Assembly: GCF_036634175.1 (NCBI RefSeq)
Contig: NZ_JAZIFX010000001.1
Span: 6,572,001-6,636,000, forward strand
Direction of reading: 5' to 3'
DNA length: 64,000 bases
Source of the DNA: Streptomyces sp. P9-A2
GTDB lineage: Bacteria > Actinomycetota > Actinomycetes > Streptomycetales > Streptomycetaceae
Of this stretch, positions 45,090 through 55,252 are shown in pieces. The position numbers were made by a program, and so were the translations under genes. Numbering within the stretch: the first letter of the stretch is position 1; each line of letters opens with the position of its first letter. The notes beneath the pieces are model-generated. The model made no database searches. It was given only the letters and a program-made list of their open reading frames with translations, and was not told where the DNA came from.

Positions 45090-45949
45090 TGCTGGCCAGA
45101 ATCGACGCGGACGCCCTGGACCGCGCGGTCGGAGCCCGGCTCGCGGACCGGCAGACCGGAAATGAAGGACTACGGGGACGGGCGGTCGACGGGAAGTCGC
45201 TGCGGGGTGCTGCCCGCGCGAAGGGACGGAAGATCCACCTCCTGGCCGCCTGCGACCACGTGAGCGCACTGGTCCTTGCCCAGATGGACGTCGGTGAGAA
45301 GACCAACGAGATCACCCGCTTCCGGCCTCTGCTCGGCACCCTCGAAAACCTGGCCGGCACGGTCGTCACCAGCGACGCGATGCACACCCAGCACGACCAC
45401 GCCGTCTGCCTGCTCGACCGGCAGGCTCACTGCATCGTGACCGTGAAGCGCAACACGAAGAAGCTCCGCAAGCAGCTCAAGGCCCTTCCCTGGAAACAGA
45501 TTCCGCTCCAGGACAGGACTCGCTCGACCGGTCACGGCCGTCATGAGATCCGCCGGTCGAAGGTCTGCACGGTGAGCAACCTGCTCTTCCCCGGAGCCCG
45601 TCAGGCCGTCCGGATCGTCCGCCGCCGCGTGGACCGCAAGACCGGGAAGATCAGTCTCAAGACCGTCTACGCGGTCACCAGCCTCACCGCTGAGCAGGCC
45701 GGCCCGGCTCAACTCACCCGACTGATCCGAGGACACTGGACCGTCGAGGCCCTATACCACGTCAGGGACGTCACCTTCGCCGAGGACGCCTCCCAGCTGC
45801 GGACCGGAAACACTCCCCGAGCGATGGCCACCTGCAGAAACCTCGCGATCGGAGCCCTTCGCCCCGCCGGCATCTGCAACATCGCCGCCGGCCTCCGACG
45901 GGCAGCCCGAGACCACACCCGGCCCCTCGCCCAGCTCGGTCTCACATGA
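45087..45949 (+). pseudogene. ISAs1-family transposase, N-terminally truncated
   Basis: From [15 protein letters not shown] onward the frame is a good ISAs1 transposase: [63 protein letters not shown], and a C-terminal [20 protein letters not shown]. The first 80-100 residues of the family are absent and replaced by the ISKra4 remnant. The DDE core looks intact, but the missing N-terminus makes it a probable pseudogene. Confidence 0.8.
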
Positions 45950-46623
45950 TCAAAACGGACGACATCGAACTACGCCGAAGCCCCGGTCCCGCGGGGCGCA
46001 TCCGGACGGTCCCCCGTGCGGAGGACGTCGGCCACTGCGCGGCGTGGCCGACATGGCGCGGCGGTTTTCGGTCATATGGCGGCTGGAAATGCACCGACCG
46101 GGCAATTCATTTTCCATTGAACAATTCAAAGGCCGTGTCTGGAGTTTCGCCTTCCTCTTTCTTTACTCTGCGGTGAACTGTGCGGCGCATTCTTTTTACG
46201 CTCAGCGATGGCCTGCCCCCGTGGGGAAGTGGCCCATGGCGAAGTCTGCCGGCAGGGAGATCGCCAAGAGTGGTGATATCGCGCCAAAACGGTCACATGT
46301 CACGGTGGATACTTCCCGGATGGGGAGATTCCGGTCGCTCGCAGCCGGGCCTTCGGCGCGACGGTCGCTGCCGATCGGGGTTCCGTTGTTCGTGAATAGG
46401 CGCAGATCATCGCGGTGTCGTCGCAATTCCGCTTCCCCTGTCGGGCGACGGGAAAAGAGCAGCAGCATCGCCCGCATTCTCTGAGACGTTGACAGGAACC
46501 AGTTTCGGACTGTTGTATGACTGGCATCCAGGGGGAGAGATGGCAAATGGCGGCCGGCCGGAAGGCCCGACGTCGTAGCGGCGTCGTATTGACCTGTTGC
46601 CGTCTCCGGTAGGGGGAGATGAA
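45950..46623. other. Intergenic region between the ISAs1 remnant and the secreted NTF2-like gene
   Basis: About 670 bp of lower-GC accessory DNA with no supported gene. An open frame at 46044-46484 (Trp/Phe/Arg-rich, no family resemblance) is probably chance. A promoter-like pair lies at 46489-46518. Confidence 0.45.
46489..46518 (+). promoter_or_regulatory. Sigma70-like promoter for the NTF2-like gene
   Basis: TTGACA at 46489-46494 is followed after 18 bp by TTGTAT at 46513-46518, about 100 bp before the ATG at 46624. The -35 box is a perfect match and the -10 box moderate. Confidence 0.5.
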
Positions 46624-47268
46624 ATGAGCAAGATTAAGCACACGCTTCCGATCGCGGCCGCGGCCATTGTCCTGACGGCCGGAAGCATCGCCGGCCCCAG
46701 AATCATCCAGACCGAGCCGGTGGCCGCCGCCGCGTCCACCACCGCCGAGAGCCCGTCGACCACCGAGGCTTCGTCCGGCACCGAGGCTCCCGCGAACGCC
46801 GCAGCCAAGACGAAGGCGGGGGCGCGGGCCGTGGCCACGTCCCCCGAGCAGCTGCTGCAGCTCCTGGGTGAGCGCATCGTGGCCAAGGACATCAACGGCA
46901 TCATCGCGCTGCACGAGCCCGAGGCCGCAATCGTCGACTGGGACGGGTCGATCGTTCGGGGCCGCGCGGCGATCCGCACCTTCTACATCGACTGGTTCAA
47001 TTCGAATCCGGTGCTCACCGTGAATCCCCAACAGACCGTCGTGGCGGGCGGATGGCGTGCGTGGGACAACAAGGTGCGCGAGCGCACGGCGGCCATCATG
47101 GGCGACTACAGCCTGGAGCAGGACGCGGCGGACGGAACCCGCGAGAGCTTCACCGGCAATTTCTGCGACACCGTCCAGGAACAGCTGGACGGCACCTGGC
47201 TGTACGTGCAGGACAACCCGTACCCGCCTCACGGTGACCCGGCTGCGCCGGTGACCGCCCACCACTGA
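46624..47268 (+). CDS. Exported SnoaL/NTF2-like protein
   Basis: This 214-residue protein has an N-terminal signal segment (KHTLPIAAAAIVLTAGSIAG), a Thr/Ser/Ala-rich linker to about residue 80, and a nuclear-transport-factor-2-like fold (LLQLLGERIVAKDINGIIAL, VRGRAAIRTFYIDWF). Proteins of this fold include ketosteroid isomerase-like enzymes. The active residues are not clear here. The ATG follows AGGGGGAG. It lies directly before the phenazine operon but has its own promoter, so a role in the pathway is unproven. Confidence 0.7.
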   Translation: MSKIKHTLPIAAAAIVLTAGSIAGPRIIQTEPVAAAASTTAESPSTTEASSGTEAPANAAAKTKAGARAVATSPEQLLQLLGERIVAKDINGIIALHEPEAAIVDWDGSIVRGRAAIRTFYIDWFNSNPVLTVNPQQTVVAGGWRAWDNKVRERTAAIMGDYSLEQDAADGTRESFTGNFCDTVQEQLDGTWLYVQDNPYPPHGDPAAPVTAHH

Positions 47269-47529
47269 CCCGACTCACTCGACAGTCCTCTCCGTATTTC
47301 CCAGCAGTCGACCGACCGGTGAACTCACTGTGCCCACGCACGCGTACTGTGTCGCATTCCCAAAGTTCGCCGATGGGTCGCTCTGTCGCCCCCGGCATGC
47401 CGAAATCGAGGAACTCCGGGGGAGTTCAGCCACCCATGGACGGGTCACCCTCAGCCATGGGTGGTCGGGCGTCGGCCGCATTACCCCGCCGAAGCGGTGT
47501 GCCGACACGTCGGAGAGTAGGGAGCAGAA

Positions 47530-48735
47530 TTGAATTCCACATCGCTCCACGATTCACCACCCCTCATCGCACAGCAGCAACCCCGATGGGAAGACCTGGC
47601 AGAGGTCGAGCGGGTCCGGGACACGCTGGCGGGCCTTCCCCCACTGGTGGAGACCGAATCGCTCAGCAGGCTCCGATGCAGGCTCGCCGGAGTCGCCGCC
47701 GGGCAGGCACAGGTGGTGCAGGCGGGCGACTGCGCGGAGGACTTCGCCGAATGCACCGCGGGTGACGTCAAACGGAAGACCGGTCTCCTCGACGTACTCG
47801 CCGGGGTCATGAACGCGATCACCCACCAGCCGGTCCTCAAGGTCGGCCGGATCGGAGGCCAGTATGCCAAGCCCCGGTCGGCCGGCACCGAGTCGGTCGG
47901 CGGCGTCGAGATCCCGGTCTACCGGGGACACATGGTGAACGGCCCCGAGCCGGACCCCGAAGCCCGACGCCCCGACCCCCGGCGCCTGCTGGCCGGCTAC
48001 CGTGCCGCGCACCAAGTCATCACCCACCTCTGTCCGACGCCGCAGGACCGCGCCGACCCGGCCGTCTGGACCAGTCACGAGGCCCTGCTCCTCGACTACG
48101 AGATCCCGATGCTACGAGCCGACCGGGACGGCCGGCTCGCGCTCACCTCCACCCACTGGCCCTGGATCGGGGAACGGACCCGCCGACTCGACGGAGCCCA
48201 CGTCGCCCTGCTGGCCGGCGTGGTGAACCCCGTGGCCTGCAAGGTCGGTCCCCGCATGACCACCACGGAACTGCTCGGCCTGTGCGAGCGGCTCGACCGC
48301 CGTAAAACACCGGGCCGGCTCACCCTGATCGCCCGGATGGGCGCCGACGCGGCGACGGATCTGCTGCCGCCGCTGGTCAGGGCGGTACGAGCCGCAGGGC
48401 ATCCCGTGATCTGGCTGGTCGACCCCATGCACGCGAACACCGTGACCACCGCCGAAGGACGCAAGACCCGGGTGGTGGAAACCGTCGTCCGCGAGGTCAC
48501 CGCCTTTCAGGCGGCCGTCCGCGCAGGCGGCGGAATACCGGGCGGGATCCACCTGGAGACCACCCCCGACGCGGTGACCGAGTGCGCCGACGTCCCGGAC
48601 ACCACCAGCGTCGGCGCCACGTACACGACGTTGTGCGACCCGCGACTCAACCCCCGCCAGGCCGTGTCAGTGGTGTCGGCCTGGCAGCCGCAGCCGAGGA
48701 CGAACCGAGCCGAGGGAGAACCGTGCCGGGCATAG
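47530..48735 (+). CDS. phzC: PhzC-type class II DAHP synthase
   Basis: This 401-residue class II 3-deoxy-D-arabino-heptulosonate-7-phosphate synthase draws carbon into the shikimate pathway for phenazines. Diagnostic segments are [63 protein letters not shown] [12 protein letters not shown] and [10 protein letters not shown]. The TTG at 47530 has GGGAGC upstream. Its end overlaps phzD by 13 bp. It is the first gene of the phenazine operon, all on the plus strand. No regulator gene is next to it. Confidence 0.9.
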   Translation: MNSTSLHDSPPLIAQQQPRWEDLAEVERVRDTLAGLPPLVETESLSRLRCRLAGVAAGQAQVVQAGDCAEDFAECTAGDVKRKTGLLDVLAGVMNAITHQPVLKVGRIGGQYAKPRSAGTESVGGVEIPVYRGHMVNGPEPDPEARRPDPRRLLAGYRAAHQVITHLCPTPQDRADPAVWTSHEALLLDYEIPMLRADRDGRLALTSTHWPWIGERTRRLDGAHVALLAGVVNPVACKVGPRMTTTELLGLCERLDRRKTPGRLTLIARMGADAATDLLPPLVRAVRAAGHPVIWLVDPMHANTVTTAEGRKTRVVETVVREVTAFQAAVRAGGGIPGGIHLETTPDAVTECADVPDTTSVGATYTTLCDPRLNPRQAVSVVSAWQPQPRTNRAEGEPCRA

Positions 48736-49346
48736 CCCCGATCCCCGCCTACCCACTGCCCACGGCGGCCGAACTGCCCCCCGGCACGGTGCGGTGGACA
48801 CTCGATCCGACCCGCGCGGCCCTGCTCGTCCACGACATGCAGCGGTACTTCCTCGCCCCCTTCTCCCCAGCCGTACGAGACCCGCTCGTGCGCCACTGCG
48901 CACAGCTGCGGGAGCGGTGCACCGCACTCGGGGTCCCCGTCTTCTACACCGCGCAGCCCGGCGGCATGACGGACGAGGAACGCGGACTTCTCAAGGACTT
49001 CTGGGGACCGGGCATGCGCGTGGACCCCGTCGACCGCCAGATCGTCACGGAGCTCACGCCCAGGCCGGCGGACCAGGTGCTCACCAAGTGGCGCTACAGC
49101 GCCTTCTTCCGCTCGGACCTGCTGGCGCAGCTGCGCGCCCTGGGCCGCGACCAGCTGATCGTCTGCGGGGTGTACGCCCACGTCGGCGTGCTGGCGACCG
49201 CCCTCGAGGCGTTCACCAACGACATCCAGCCCTTCCTGGTCGCCGACGCCCTCGGTGACTTCTCCGCCGACTACCACTGGCTGGCCCTCGACTACGCGGC
49301 CGCTCGCTGCTCGGTGGTCACCACCGCCGAGGAGGTCTTCCGATGA
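48723..49346 (+). CDS. phzD: PhzD isochorismatase (ADIC hydrolase)
   Basis: This 207-residue enzyme, exactly the usual PhzD length, converts 2-amino-2-deoxyisochorismate to trans-2,3-dihydro-3-hydroxyanthranilate. It has the catalytic Asp in [10 protein letters not shown], Lys in [10 protein letters not shown], and [20 protein letters not shown], where the cysteine of other isochorismatase-fold hydrolases is Gly, as in PhzD. The GTG start lies inside the end of phzC. It is coupled to phzE by a 4-bp overlap. Confidence 0.92.
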   Translation: MPGIAPIPAYPLPTAAELPPGTVRWTLDPTRAALLVHDMQRYFLAPFSPAVRDPLVRHCAQLRERCTALGVPVFYTAQPGGMTDEERGLLKDFWGPGMRVDPVDRQIVTELTPRPADQVLTKWRYSAFFRSDLLAQLRALGRDQLIVCGVYAHVGVLATALEAFTNDIQPFLVADALGDFSADYHWLALDYAAARCSVVTTAEEVFR

Positions 49347-51247
49347 ACGCCCCGCAACTGCTCGACCACGTGCTGGGTCCCGAACCGGGTGCCTTCGCCC
49401 TGCTGCACCGCCCCGAGACCGTGGGCCCGGACCGCGTGGAGATCCTGCTGGGCCGGGTCCGTACCCCGGCCCGGCTCGCCGACATCCCGTCGGCCGAGGG
49501 GGCCGGGCGGCCCGGTGAGGCCCGGCACGAGACGTTGGTCCTGGTGCCCCACCGGCAGATCACCGAACGCGGCTTCGACACCGTCGAGGACGGCTCCCCG
49601 CTGCTCGCGATGGAGGTGACCCACCAGGGACTGACCGGCACCTCCGAGGTGCTCAGGGCGCTTCCGGACGAGCCGATCGCCCTGGCCGACGGACGCTTCG
49701 ACACCGACGACGAGGCCTACGCGGACACCGTCCGCGCGGTCCTCGACAACGAGATCGGCACCGGCGAGGGCTCGAACTTCGTCATCAAACGCTCGTTCGT
49801 CACCAGCATCACCGGCTACTCGACGCGCAGCGCGCTCAGCCTCTTCCGCCGGCTGCTCACCCGGGAGAGCGGCGCCTACTGGACGTTCATCGTGCACACC
49901 GGTACACGCACCTTCGTCGGTGCCACACCGGAACGCCACGTCAGCCTGCGCGACGGCGTCGCCGCGATGACCCCGATCAGCGGCACCTACCGCTACCCGG
50001 CCACCGGACCGGTCCTGTCGGAGGTGATGGAGTTCCTCACCGACGGCAAGGAGACCGACGAGCTGTACATGGTCCTCGACGAGGAACTCAAGATGATGGC
50101 CCGGGTCTGCCGGGGCGGCGGCCGCGTGAAGGGGCCGTACCTGAGGGAGATGTCCTGGCTCGCGCACACCGAGTACACCATCGAGGGAAACAGCGATCTC
50201 GACCCCCGGGACATCCTGCGGGAGACGATGTTCGCCCCCACCGTGACCGGCAGCCCGCTCGAGAACGCCTGCCGGGTGATCGCCCGCTACGAGCCCGGCG
50301 GCCGCGGGTACTACGGGGGAGTCGCCGCACTGATCGGCCGCGACGCCGCCGGCGCGCACACCCTGGACTCGGCCATCCTCATCCGCACCGCCGACATTCT
50401 GGCCTCGGAGACCGACGACACCGGTCACGTCCGGGTCGGTGTGGGTGCCACCCTCGTCCGGCACTCCGACCCGGACGCCGAGGTCGCCGAGACCCGCACC
50501 AAGGCGGCGGGCGTCCTCGCGGCCCTCGGTGCGCAGGAGCGGCTCGACGCACACCCGCTGATCCAGGAGGCCCTGGAGGGGCGCAACGAGACGATCGCGA
50601 ACTTCTGGCTCAGCGAGGCGGAGCAGCGCGCACGGCCCCACCCGGTACTGGACGGCCGCCGGGCGCTGATCGTCGACGCCGAGGACACCTTCAGCGCGAT
50701 GCTCGCCCACCAACTGCGCTCCCTCGGGCTGACCGTGGAACTCAGCCGCTTCGACGCGACCCACTGCTTCGACGACCACGACCTCGTCGTCATGGGCCCC
50801 GGACCCGGCGACCCGCGGGAGACCGACCACCCCAGGATGGCCCGACTCACCTCTGCCATCGAGGAGTTGCTGGCCCACCGCATCCCGTTCCTGGCCGTGT
50901 GCCTGAGCCATCAGCTGCTCAGCCGACACCTCGGGCTCGAACTGCGGCGCCGGGACGTCCCGAACCAGGGCACCCAGCGCGAGATCGACCTGTTCGGTTC
51001 GCGCGAACGGGTGGGCTTCTACAACTCCTTCTCGGCCCGTGCCCGGGCCGACCGGCTGGAGTGTCCGGGCATCGGCGAGGTGACGGTCTGCCTCGACGCC
51101 GGCACGGGCGAGGTACACGCCCTGCGCGGCCCGCACTTCGGCTCGGTGCAGTTCCACCTCGAATCCGTGCTCACCCGGGACAGCGAGCGGGTCCTGGCCG
51201 AGCTGCTCGTACCGCTGATGGAGACCGCGGAGGTACTGAACGCATGA
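49343..51247 (+). CDS. phzE: PhzE ADIC synthase (anthranilate-synthase-like, fused glutamine amidotransferase)
   Basis: This 634-residue fusion turns chorismate and glutamine-derived ammonia into 2-amino-2-deoxyisochorismate. The N-terminal MST-family domain (about 1-420) has [29 protein letters not shown] and [10 protein letters not shown]. The C-terminal class I amidotransferase domain has [10 protein letters not shown], nucleophile Cys in [11 protein letters not shown] and [11 protein letters not shown] with the His/Glu pair. It is the committed step of the phenazine pathway. It overlaps the next gene by ATGA. Confidence 0.93.
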   Translation: MNAPQLLDHVLGPEPGAFALLHRPETVGPDRVEILLGRVRTPARLADIPSAEGAGRPGEARHETLVLVPHRQITERGFDTVEDGSPLLAMEVTHQGLTGTSEVLRALPDEPIALADGRFDTDDEAYADTVRAVLDNEIGTGEGSNFVIKRSFVTSITGYSTRSALSLFRRLLTRESGAYWTFIVHTGTRTFVGATPERHVSLRDGVAAMTPISGTYRYPATGPVLSEVMEFLTDGKETDELYMVLDEELKMMARVCRGGGRVKGPYLREMSWLAHTEYTIEGNSDLDPRDILRETMFAPTVTGSPLENACRVIARYEPGGRGYYGGVAALIGRDAAGAHTLDSAILIRTADILASETDDTGHVRVGVGATLVRHSDPDAEVAETRTKAAGVLAALGAQERLDAHPLIQEALEGRNETIANFWLSEAEQRARPHPVLDGRRALIVDAEDTFSAMLAHQLRSLGLTVELSRFDATHCFDDHDLVVMGPGPGDPRETDHPRMARLTSAIEELLAHRIPFLAVCLSHQLLSRHLGLELRRRDVPNQGTQREIDLFGSRERVGFYNSFSARARADRLECPGIGEVTVCLDAGTGEVHALRGPHFGSVQFHLESVLTRDSERVLAELLVPLMETAEVLNA

Positions 51248-51591
51248 AAGCCACCATCGCCTGGTGGGACCTCGCCGGGTCCGGCCAGACCATTGACTCC
51301 TTGCGCGTCTACCTGCGCGACGAGGGCGTCGAGCCGTGGACGGAGGTCCACGGAATGCGGTTGAAGTTCTGGATCTCCGACCGGGAGACCAACCGGTGGG
51401 GCGCCGTGATGCTGTGGGACTCGGGGGCCGACCTGACGGCGCCGATGCCCCCGAACCGGGCCACCGAACTCATCGGATACCCGCCGGCCGTCCGGATGCT
51501 GTCCGACGTCGAGGCCGTCGTCGAAGGGATCCCCTCCGGCGGGCCCGCCGAACGCGGCCTGGCCTTCGAAGCGATCGGGAAGCCGTCGTGA
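51244..51591 (+). CDS. Unknown small protein in the phenazine operon
   Basis: This 115-residue protein is locked between phzE and phzG by 4-bp overlaps on both sides, so it is made with them. It is Trp-rich at the N-terminus (IAWWDLAGSGQTIDSLRVYL, LKFWISDRETNRWGAVMLWD). The size and alternating pattern recall a ferredoxin-like (Dabb or YdhR-type) fold, but I do not recognise a family. It is not PhzA/B, PhzF or PhzG. No function is assigned. Confidence 0.75.
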   Translation: MKATIAWWDLAGSGQTIDSLRVYLRDEGVEPWTEVHGMRLKFWISDRETNRWGAVMLWDSGADLTAPMPPNRATELIGYPPAVRMLSDVEAVVEGIPSGGPAERGLAFEAIGKPS

Positions 51592-52208
51592 GCGCCCCGC
51601 ACCGACCCATGACCGCCGACGGGTTCACCGCCCCGCCCGCGGACCCGATGGAGCTGCTGCGGACCTGGTTCGACAACGCGGTCGCGGACGCCGTCCTCCA
51701 GCCGGGCGCGCTGGCACTGGCCACCGTCGACCCCCGCGGCCGGGTCTCCAACCGGATTGTCCAGGTCCTCCACGTGCGTGAGACGGGCCTGGTGTTCGCC
51801 AGCCACTCCGACAGCCGCAAGGGCCGGGACCTGACCGGCACGCCCTGGGCGTCGGGGCTCTTCTACTGGCGCGAGGCCGCACGCCAGGTGAGCGTGAGCG
51901 GCCCGACCCGCCCCCTGCCCGCCGAGGAGTCCGACGCCCTCTGGCACGCCCGGCCCGTCAGCACGCACCCGATGTCGGTGGCGGCGCACCAGAGCGCACC
52001 GTTGCCCGACGAGGAGGCACTGCGCGAGCAGGCCCGGGAACTGGGCCGGGACGGCTCGGCGCTGCCCCGCCCGGACCGCTGGATCGGCTACCTGCTGGAG
52101 CCGGCGTCGGTTGAGTTCTGGCAGTCCGAACCCGAGGACCGACTGCACCAGAGGCTGCGTTACGAGCGCGACGGTTCCGGCTGGCTCACGAGCCGGCTCC
52201 AACCCTGA
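51588..52208 (+). CDS. phzG: PhzG FMN-dependent oxidase (pyridoxamine-phosphate-oxidase fold)
   Basis: This 206-residue protein has PNPOx-family features: ALATVDPRGRVSNRIVQVLH, FASHSDSRKGRDLTGTPWAS, YWREAARQVSVSG, PRPDRWIGYLLEP. PhzG oxidises the tricyclic intermediate toward phenazine-1-carboxylic acid or its dihydro form. The GTG at 51588 overlaps the upstream stop. The PhzG identity over a true pyridoxamine phosphate oxidase rests on the operon context. Confidence 0.9.
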   Translation: MSAPHRPMTADGFTAPPADPMELLRTWFDNAVADAVLQPGALALATVDPRGRVSNRIVQVLHVRETGLVFASHSDSRKGRDLTGTPWASGLFYWREAARQVSVSGPTRPLPAEESDALWHARPVSTHPMSVAAHQSAPLPDEEALREQARELGRDGSALPRPDRWIGYLLEPASVEFWQSEPEDRLHQRLRYERDGSGWLTSRLQP

Positions 52209-52252
52209 CGCCGCTCAAGGACCGAGGACTCGAGAGGAAGAAAGGCAAGTCG

Positions 52253-54109
52253 ATGTGTGGAATCACGGGCTGGGTCTCGTTCGACCGGGATCTGACGCAG
52301 CAGCGCGCGCAACTGGACACGATGACGGAGACCATGGCCTGTCGGGGACCGGACGCCGGTGGCGCCTGGCTCGACCGGCACGCGGTGCTCGGCCATCGCA
52401 GGCTGGCGGTCATCGACATCGAAGGCGGAACCCAGCCGATGGTGCTGCCCACCGACGACGGGCCGGTGGCGATCACCTACAGCGGTGAGGTCTACAACTT
52501 CACCGAGCTCAGGAGCGAACTGCTGCGCCGGGGCCACCGCTTCGAGACCCGCAGTGACACCGAGGTCGTGCTCCACGGCTACGTCGAGTGGGGCGAGGCG
52601 GTCGCCGAACGGCTCAACGGCATGTTCGCCTTCGCGGTCTGGGACTCGCGGGTCGAGAAGCTGGTGATGATCCGCGACCGGATGGGCGTCAAGCCGCTCT
52701 ACTACTACGCCACCGACGACGGCGTGATGTTCGGCTCCGAGCCGAAGGCCATCCTCGCCAACCCGCTCGCGGACCGCGCCGTCGACCTCGCCGGACTGCG
52801 GGAGCTGGTCAGCTTCACCCAGACGCCGGGCAGCGCCGTGTGGTGCGGGATGAACGAGGTGGTCCCCGGCGGTCTGGTCACCGTCGACCGCTCGGGCCTG
52901 CGCGAGCACCGCTACTGGACGCTGCCCACCCGGCCGCACACCGACGACCGGGAGACCACCGTCGCCACCGTGCGGGAGCTGCTCGAGGACATCGTCAGCC
53001 GCCAACTGGTCTCCGACGTCCCCCGCTGCACCCTTCTCTCCGGCGGCCTCGACTCCAGCGTCATCACCGCGCTGGCCGCAGCCAAGCTGGGCCGGCCCGG
53101 CGAGCACGGCGAGGCCGGCGAGAAGGTCCGCAGCTTCGCGGTGGACTTCGTCGGCCGGGAAGACGACTTCGTCGCCGACGAACTGCGGGGCACCACGGAC
53201 GCCCCGTACGCCCGGGAGGTGGCCGCGCACGTCGGCTCGCAGCACGAGTCCATCGTGCTCGACCACGCCTCGATCGCCGATCCGGACGTGCGCCGGGCCG
53301 TCATCACCGCCCGGGACAGCCCGCTCAGCCTCGGCGACATGGACGCCTCGCTGTACCTGCTCTTCAAGGCGATCCGGCAGCAGTCGACGGTCGCCCTGTC
53401 CGGCGAGTCCGCCGACGAGGTCTTCGGCGGGTACCGGTGGTTCCACCTGCCGGAGGTCCAGGCCGCGCAGACCTTCCCCTGGATGGCCGTGTTCGTCAGC
53501 GGGGCGCGGGCCCAGGTGTCGGACCGGTTCAACGCCGGCATCACCGCCGCCCTCGACCTGCCCGCCTACATCAAGGACCGGTACTCCGACGCGCTCGGCG
53601 AAGTGGAGCGGGCCGAGGGCGAGAGCGACCACGAGATGCGCATGCGGGAGCTGTGCTACCTGCATCTGACGCGCTTCGTGCGGATGCTCCTGGAGCGCAA
53701 GGACCGCATCAGCATGGCCGTCGGCCTGGAGGTCCGGGTCCCCTTCTGCGACCACCGCCTCGTCGAGTACGTCTACAACACCCCGTGGTCGCTGAAGAGC
53801 TTCGACGGCCGGGAGAAGAGCCTGCTGCGCGCCGCGACCGCGGACCTGCTGCCGAAGTCGGTGCTGGAGCGGGTGAAGGCCCCCTACCCGGCCACGCTGG
53901 ACCCGCACTACACCGGCGCGCTGCTCCAGCAGTCCAAGGAGCTCCTCACCACCGACGACCCGGTCTTCGACCTGGTCGACCGCGGCTGGCTGGAGAACAT
54001 CACGCGGCAGGACCCGGCCGGCATGCCGATCGACGTCCGCAACGGCATGGAGCGCGTGCTCGACCTGAGTACCTGGCTGGACATCTACCGGCCCGAGCTC
54101 CGGCTCTGA
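52253..54109 (+). CDS. phzH: PhzH-like glutamine-dependent amidotransferase (asparagine-synthase family)
   Basis: This 618-residue class II amidotransferase has Cys2 (MCGITGWVSF) as Ntn nucleophile, RGPDAGG and a synthetase domain with the PP-loop SGGLDSSV and GESADEVFGGYRW. In Pseudomonas, PhzH amidates phenazine-1-carboxylic acid to the carboxamide. Size and location support the same role. A general asparagine synthetase (AsnB) is the alternative, as the two cannot be separated by eye. A Shine-Dalgarno AGAAAGG precedes the ATG, 44 bp after phzG. Confidence 0.8.
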   Translation: MCGITGWVSFDRDLTQQRAQLDTMTETMACRGPDAGGAWLDRHAVLGHRRLAVIDIEGGTQPMVLPTDDGPVAITYSGEVYNFTELRSELLRRGHRFETRSDTEVVLHGYVEWGEAVAERLNGMFAFAVWDSRVEKLVMIRDRMGVKPLYYYATDDGVMFGSEPKAILANPLADRAVDLAGLRELVSFTQTPGSAVWCGMNEVVPGGLVTVDRSGLREHRYWTLPTRPHTDDRETTVATVRELLEDIVSRQLVSDVPRCTLLSGGLDSSVITALAAAKLGRPGEHGEAGEKVRSFAVDFVGREDDFVADELRGTTDAPYAREVAAHVGSQHESIVLDHASIADPDVRRAVITARDSPLSLGDMDASLYLLFKAIRQQSTVALSGESADEVFGGYRWFHLPEVQAAQTFPWMAVFVSGARAQVSDRFNAGITAALDLPAYIKDRYSDALGEVERAEGESDHEMRMRELCYLHLTRFVRMLLERKDRISMAVGLEVRVPFCDHRLVEYVYNTPWSLKSFDGREKSLLRAATADLLPKSVLERVKAPYPATLDPHYTGALLQQSKELLTTDDPVFDLVDRGWLENITRQDPAGMPIDVRNGMERVLDLSTWLDIYRPELRL

Positions 54110-54226
54110 GACCGGATTCCGGACGGCCCCGGACCACCCCGCCGCCTGCGCGCCGAGACGGCCGCGGGCGGCCGGCCGCCCGCACCGCGGCGGCCCGCAC
54201 CCGAACCATGGATCGAGGGAGACGAG

Positions 54227-54718
54227 ATGGGAACGGAAAACGCTCGGCCGGAGGGGATCGACGCCGGCCTCGACCTGCGCGCCCGGCACCGGGCCGTCGT
54301 CGCGGACTACATGACCCGCAAGGGCGAGAACCGGCTGACGCGCTACCTGCTCTTCACCGAGGACGGCAGCGCCGGCCTGTACACCAGCGACACCGGCGAA
54401 CCGGTCGTTTCCCAGGGACACGTGAAGCTCAAGGCCCACGGCGAGTGGTCGCTGCGTATGTTCCCGGACTGGGAGTGGAAGAACGTCGAGATCTTCGACA
54501 CGCAGGACCCCGACAGGTTCTGGGTCGAGTGCGACGGCGAAGGGCAGATCCTCTACCCGGACTACCCGCCCGGTCACTACAGGAATCACTTCATCCATGC
54601 GTTCGAACTCGAGGACGGCAGGATCAAGCGGCAACGCGAGTTCATGAACCCGTTCCAGCAACTGCGCGCGCTGGGCATCGAGGTGCCGAAGATCAACCGC
54701 GGCGGAATCCCCACCTAG
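54227..54718 (+). CDS. phzB: PhzB condensation protein (NTF2-like)
   Basis: This 163-residue PhzA/PhzB-family protein brings about condensation of two aminocyclohexenone units to the phenazine skeleton. Typical segments are MTRKGENRLTRYLLFTEDGS, MFPDWEWKNVEIFDTQDP and FIHAFELEDGRIKRQREFMN. Only one such gene is present, as usual outside Pseudomonas, where phzA and phzB are duplicates. A GGGAG Shine-Dalgarno precedes the ATG. Confidence 0.93.
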   Translation: MGTENARPEGIDAGLDLRARHRAVVADYMTRKGENRLTRYLLFTEDGSAGLYTSDTGEPVVSQGHVKLKAHGEWSLRMFPDWEWKNVEIFDTQDPDRFWVECDGEGQILYPDYPPGHYRNHFIHAFELEDGRIKRQREFMNPFQQLRALGIEVPKINRGGIPT

Positions 54719-54768
54719 GGAACGCGTTTCCGCGTCCACGTCGTCCGCACAGACAGCAAGGGCAACAG

Positions 54769-55176
54769 ATGGCATCCCAGCTCAACCCGTACCTCGCCTT
54801 CGACGGCACCGCCCGTCAGGCCATGGAGTTCTACCGGAAGGTCCTCGGCGGCACGCTGGAACTGGGCACGTACGGCGACTTCGGGTCGGCGGAGATGCCC
54901 GACCCCGACAAGATCATGCACGCGACGCTCAGCACCGCCGACGGCTTCACGGTGATGGCGTGGGACGTCCCGGAGCGGGTCCCCTTCGACCCGGGCACCA
55001 ACGTCGCCCTCTACCTCGGCGGCGACGACGCCGGCCTGCGGGAGTACTTCGAGAAGCTGTCCGCGGGCGGCAGGGTGGCCATGCCCCTCAAAAAGCAGAT
55101 CTGGGGCGACGAGGCCGGCACGCTCGTGGACAGGTTCGGGATCACCTGGATGTGCAACATCAAGCAGCCGTCGTGA
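54769..55176 (+). CDS. VOC-family (PhnB/YjdN-like) protein
   Basis: This 135-residue glyoxalase/bleomycin-resistance-fold protein is of the type often called 3-demethylubiquinone-9 3-methyltransferase-like: NPYLAFDGTARQAMEFYRKV, LGGTLELGTYGDF, MPLKKQIWGDEAG, GITWMCNI. VOC proteins either act on or sequester small aromatic compounds. In a phenazine operon, binding or protection is possible, but there is no direct evidence. The ATG start lies 50 bp after phzB. Confidence 0.75.
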   Translation: MASQLNPYLAFDGTARQAMEFYRKVLGGTLELGTYGDFGSAEMPDPDKIMHATLSTADGFTVMAWDVPERVPFDPGTNVALYLGGDDAGLREYFEKLSAGGRVAMPLKKQIWGDEAGTLVDRFGITWMCNIKQPS

Positions 55177-55252
55177 CCGGCAGCTCTGTGTCCTGCCGTG
55201 GAACAGCCGCGGCCGGGTGGGCCGACCGGCAGATCGGGATGGAGAGGTCTCA

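Noticed and set aside
46044..46484. 146-residue frame in the gap before the NTF2-like gene
   Set aside because: No family resemblance, no Shine-Dalgarno sequence, and Arg/Ser-rich composition typical of chance frames.
40102..46600. tRNA-associated integration site
   Set aside because: I read both strands for cloverleaf-like sequence with the TTCGA(A/T)TC arm next to the integrase remnant and found none.
52160..54775. An 871-residue minus-strand frame over phzH and phzB
   Set aside because: It is a shadow of the plus-strand genes. The composition is Val/Gly/His/Asp-rich and no family resemblance is seen.
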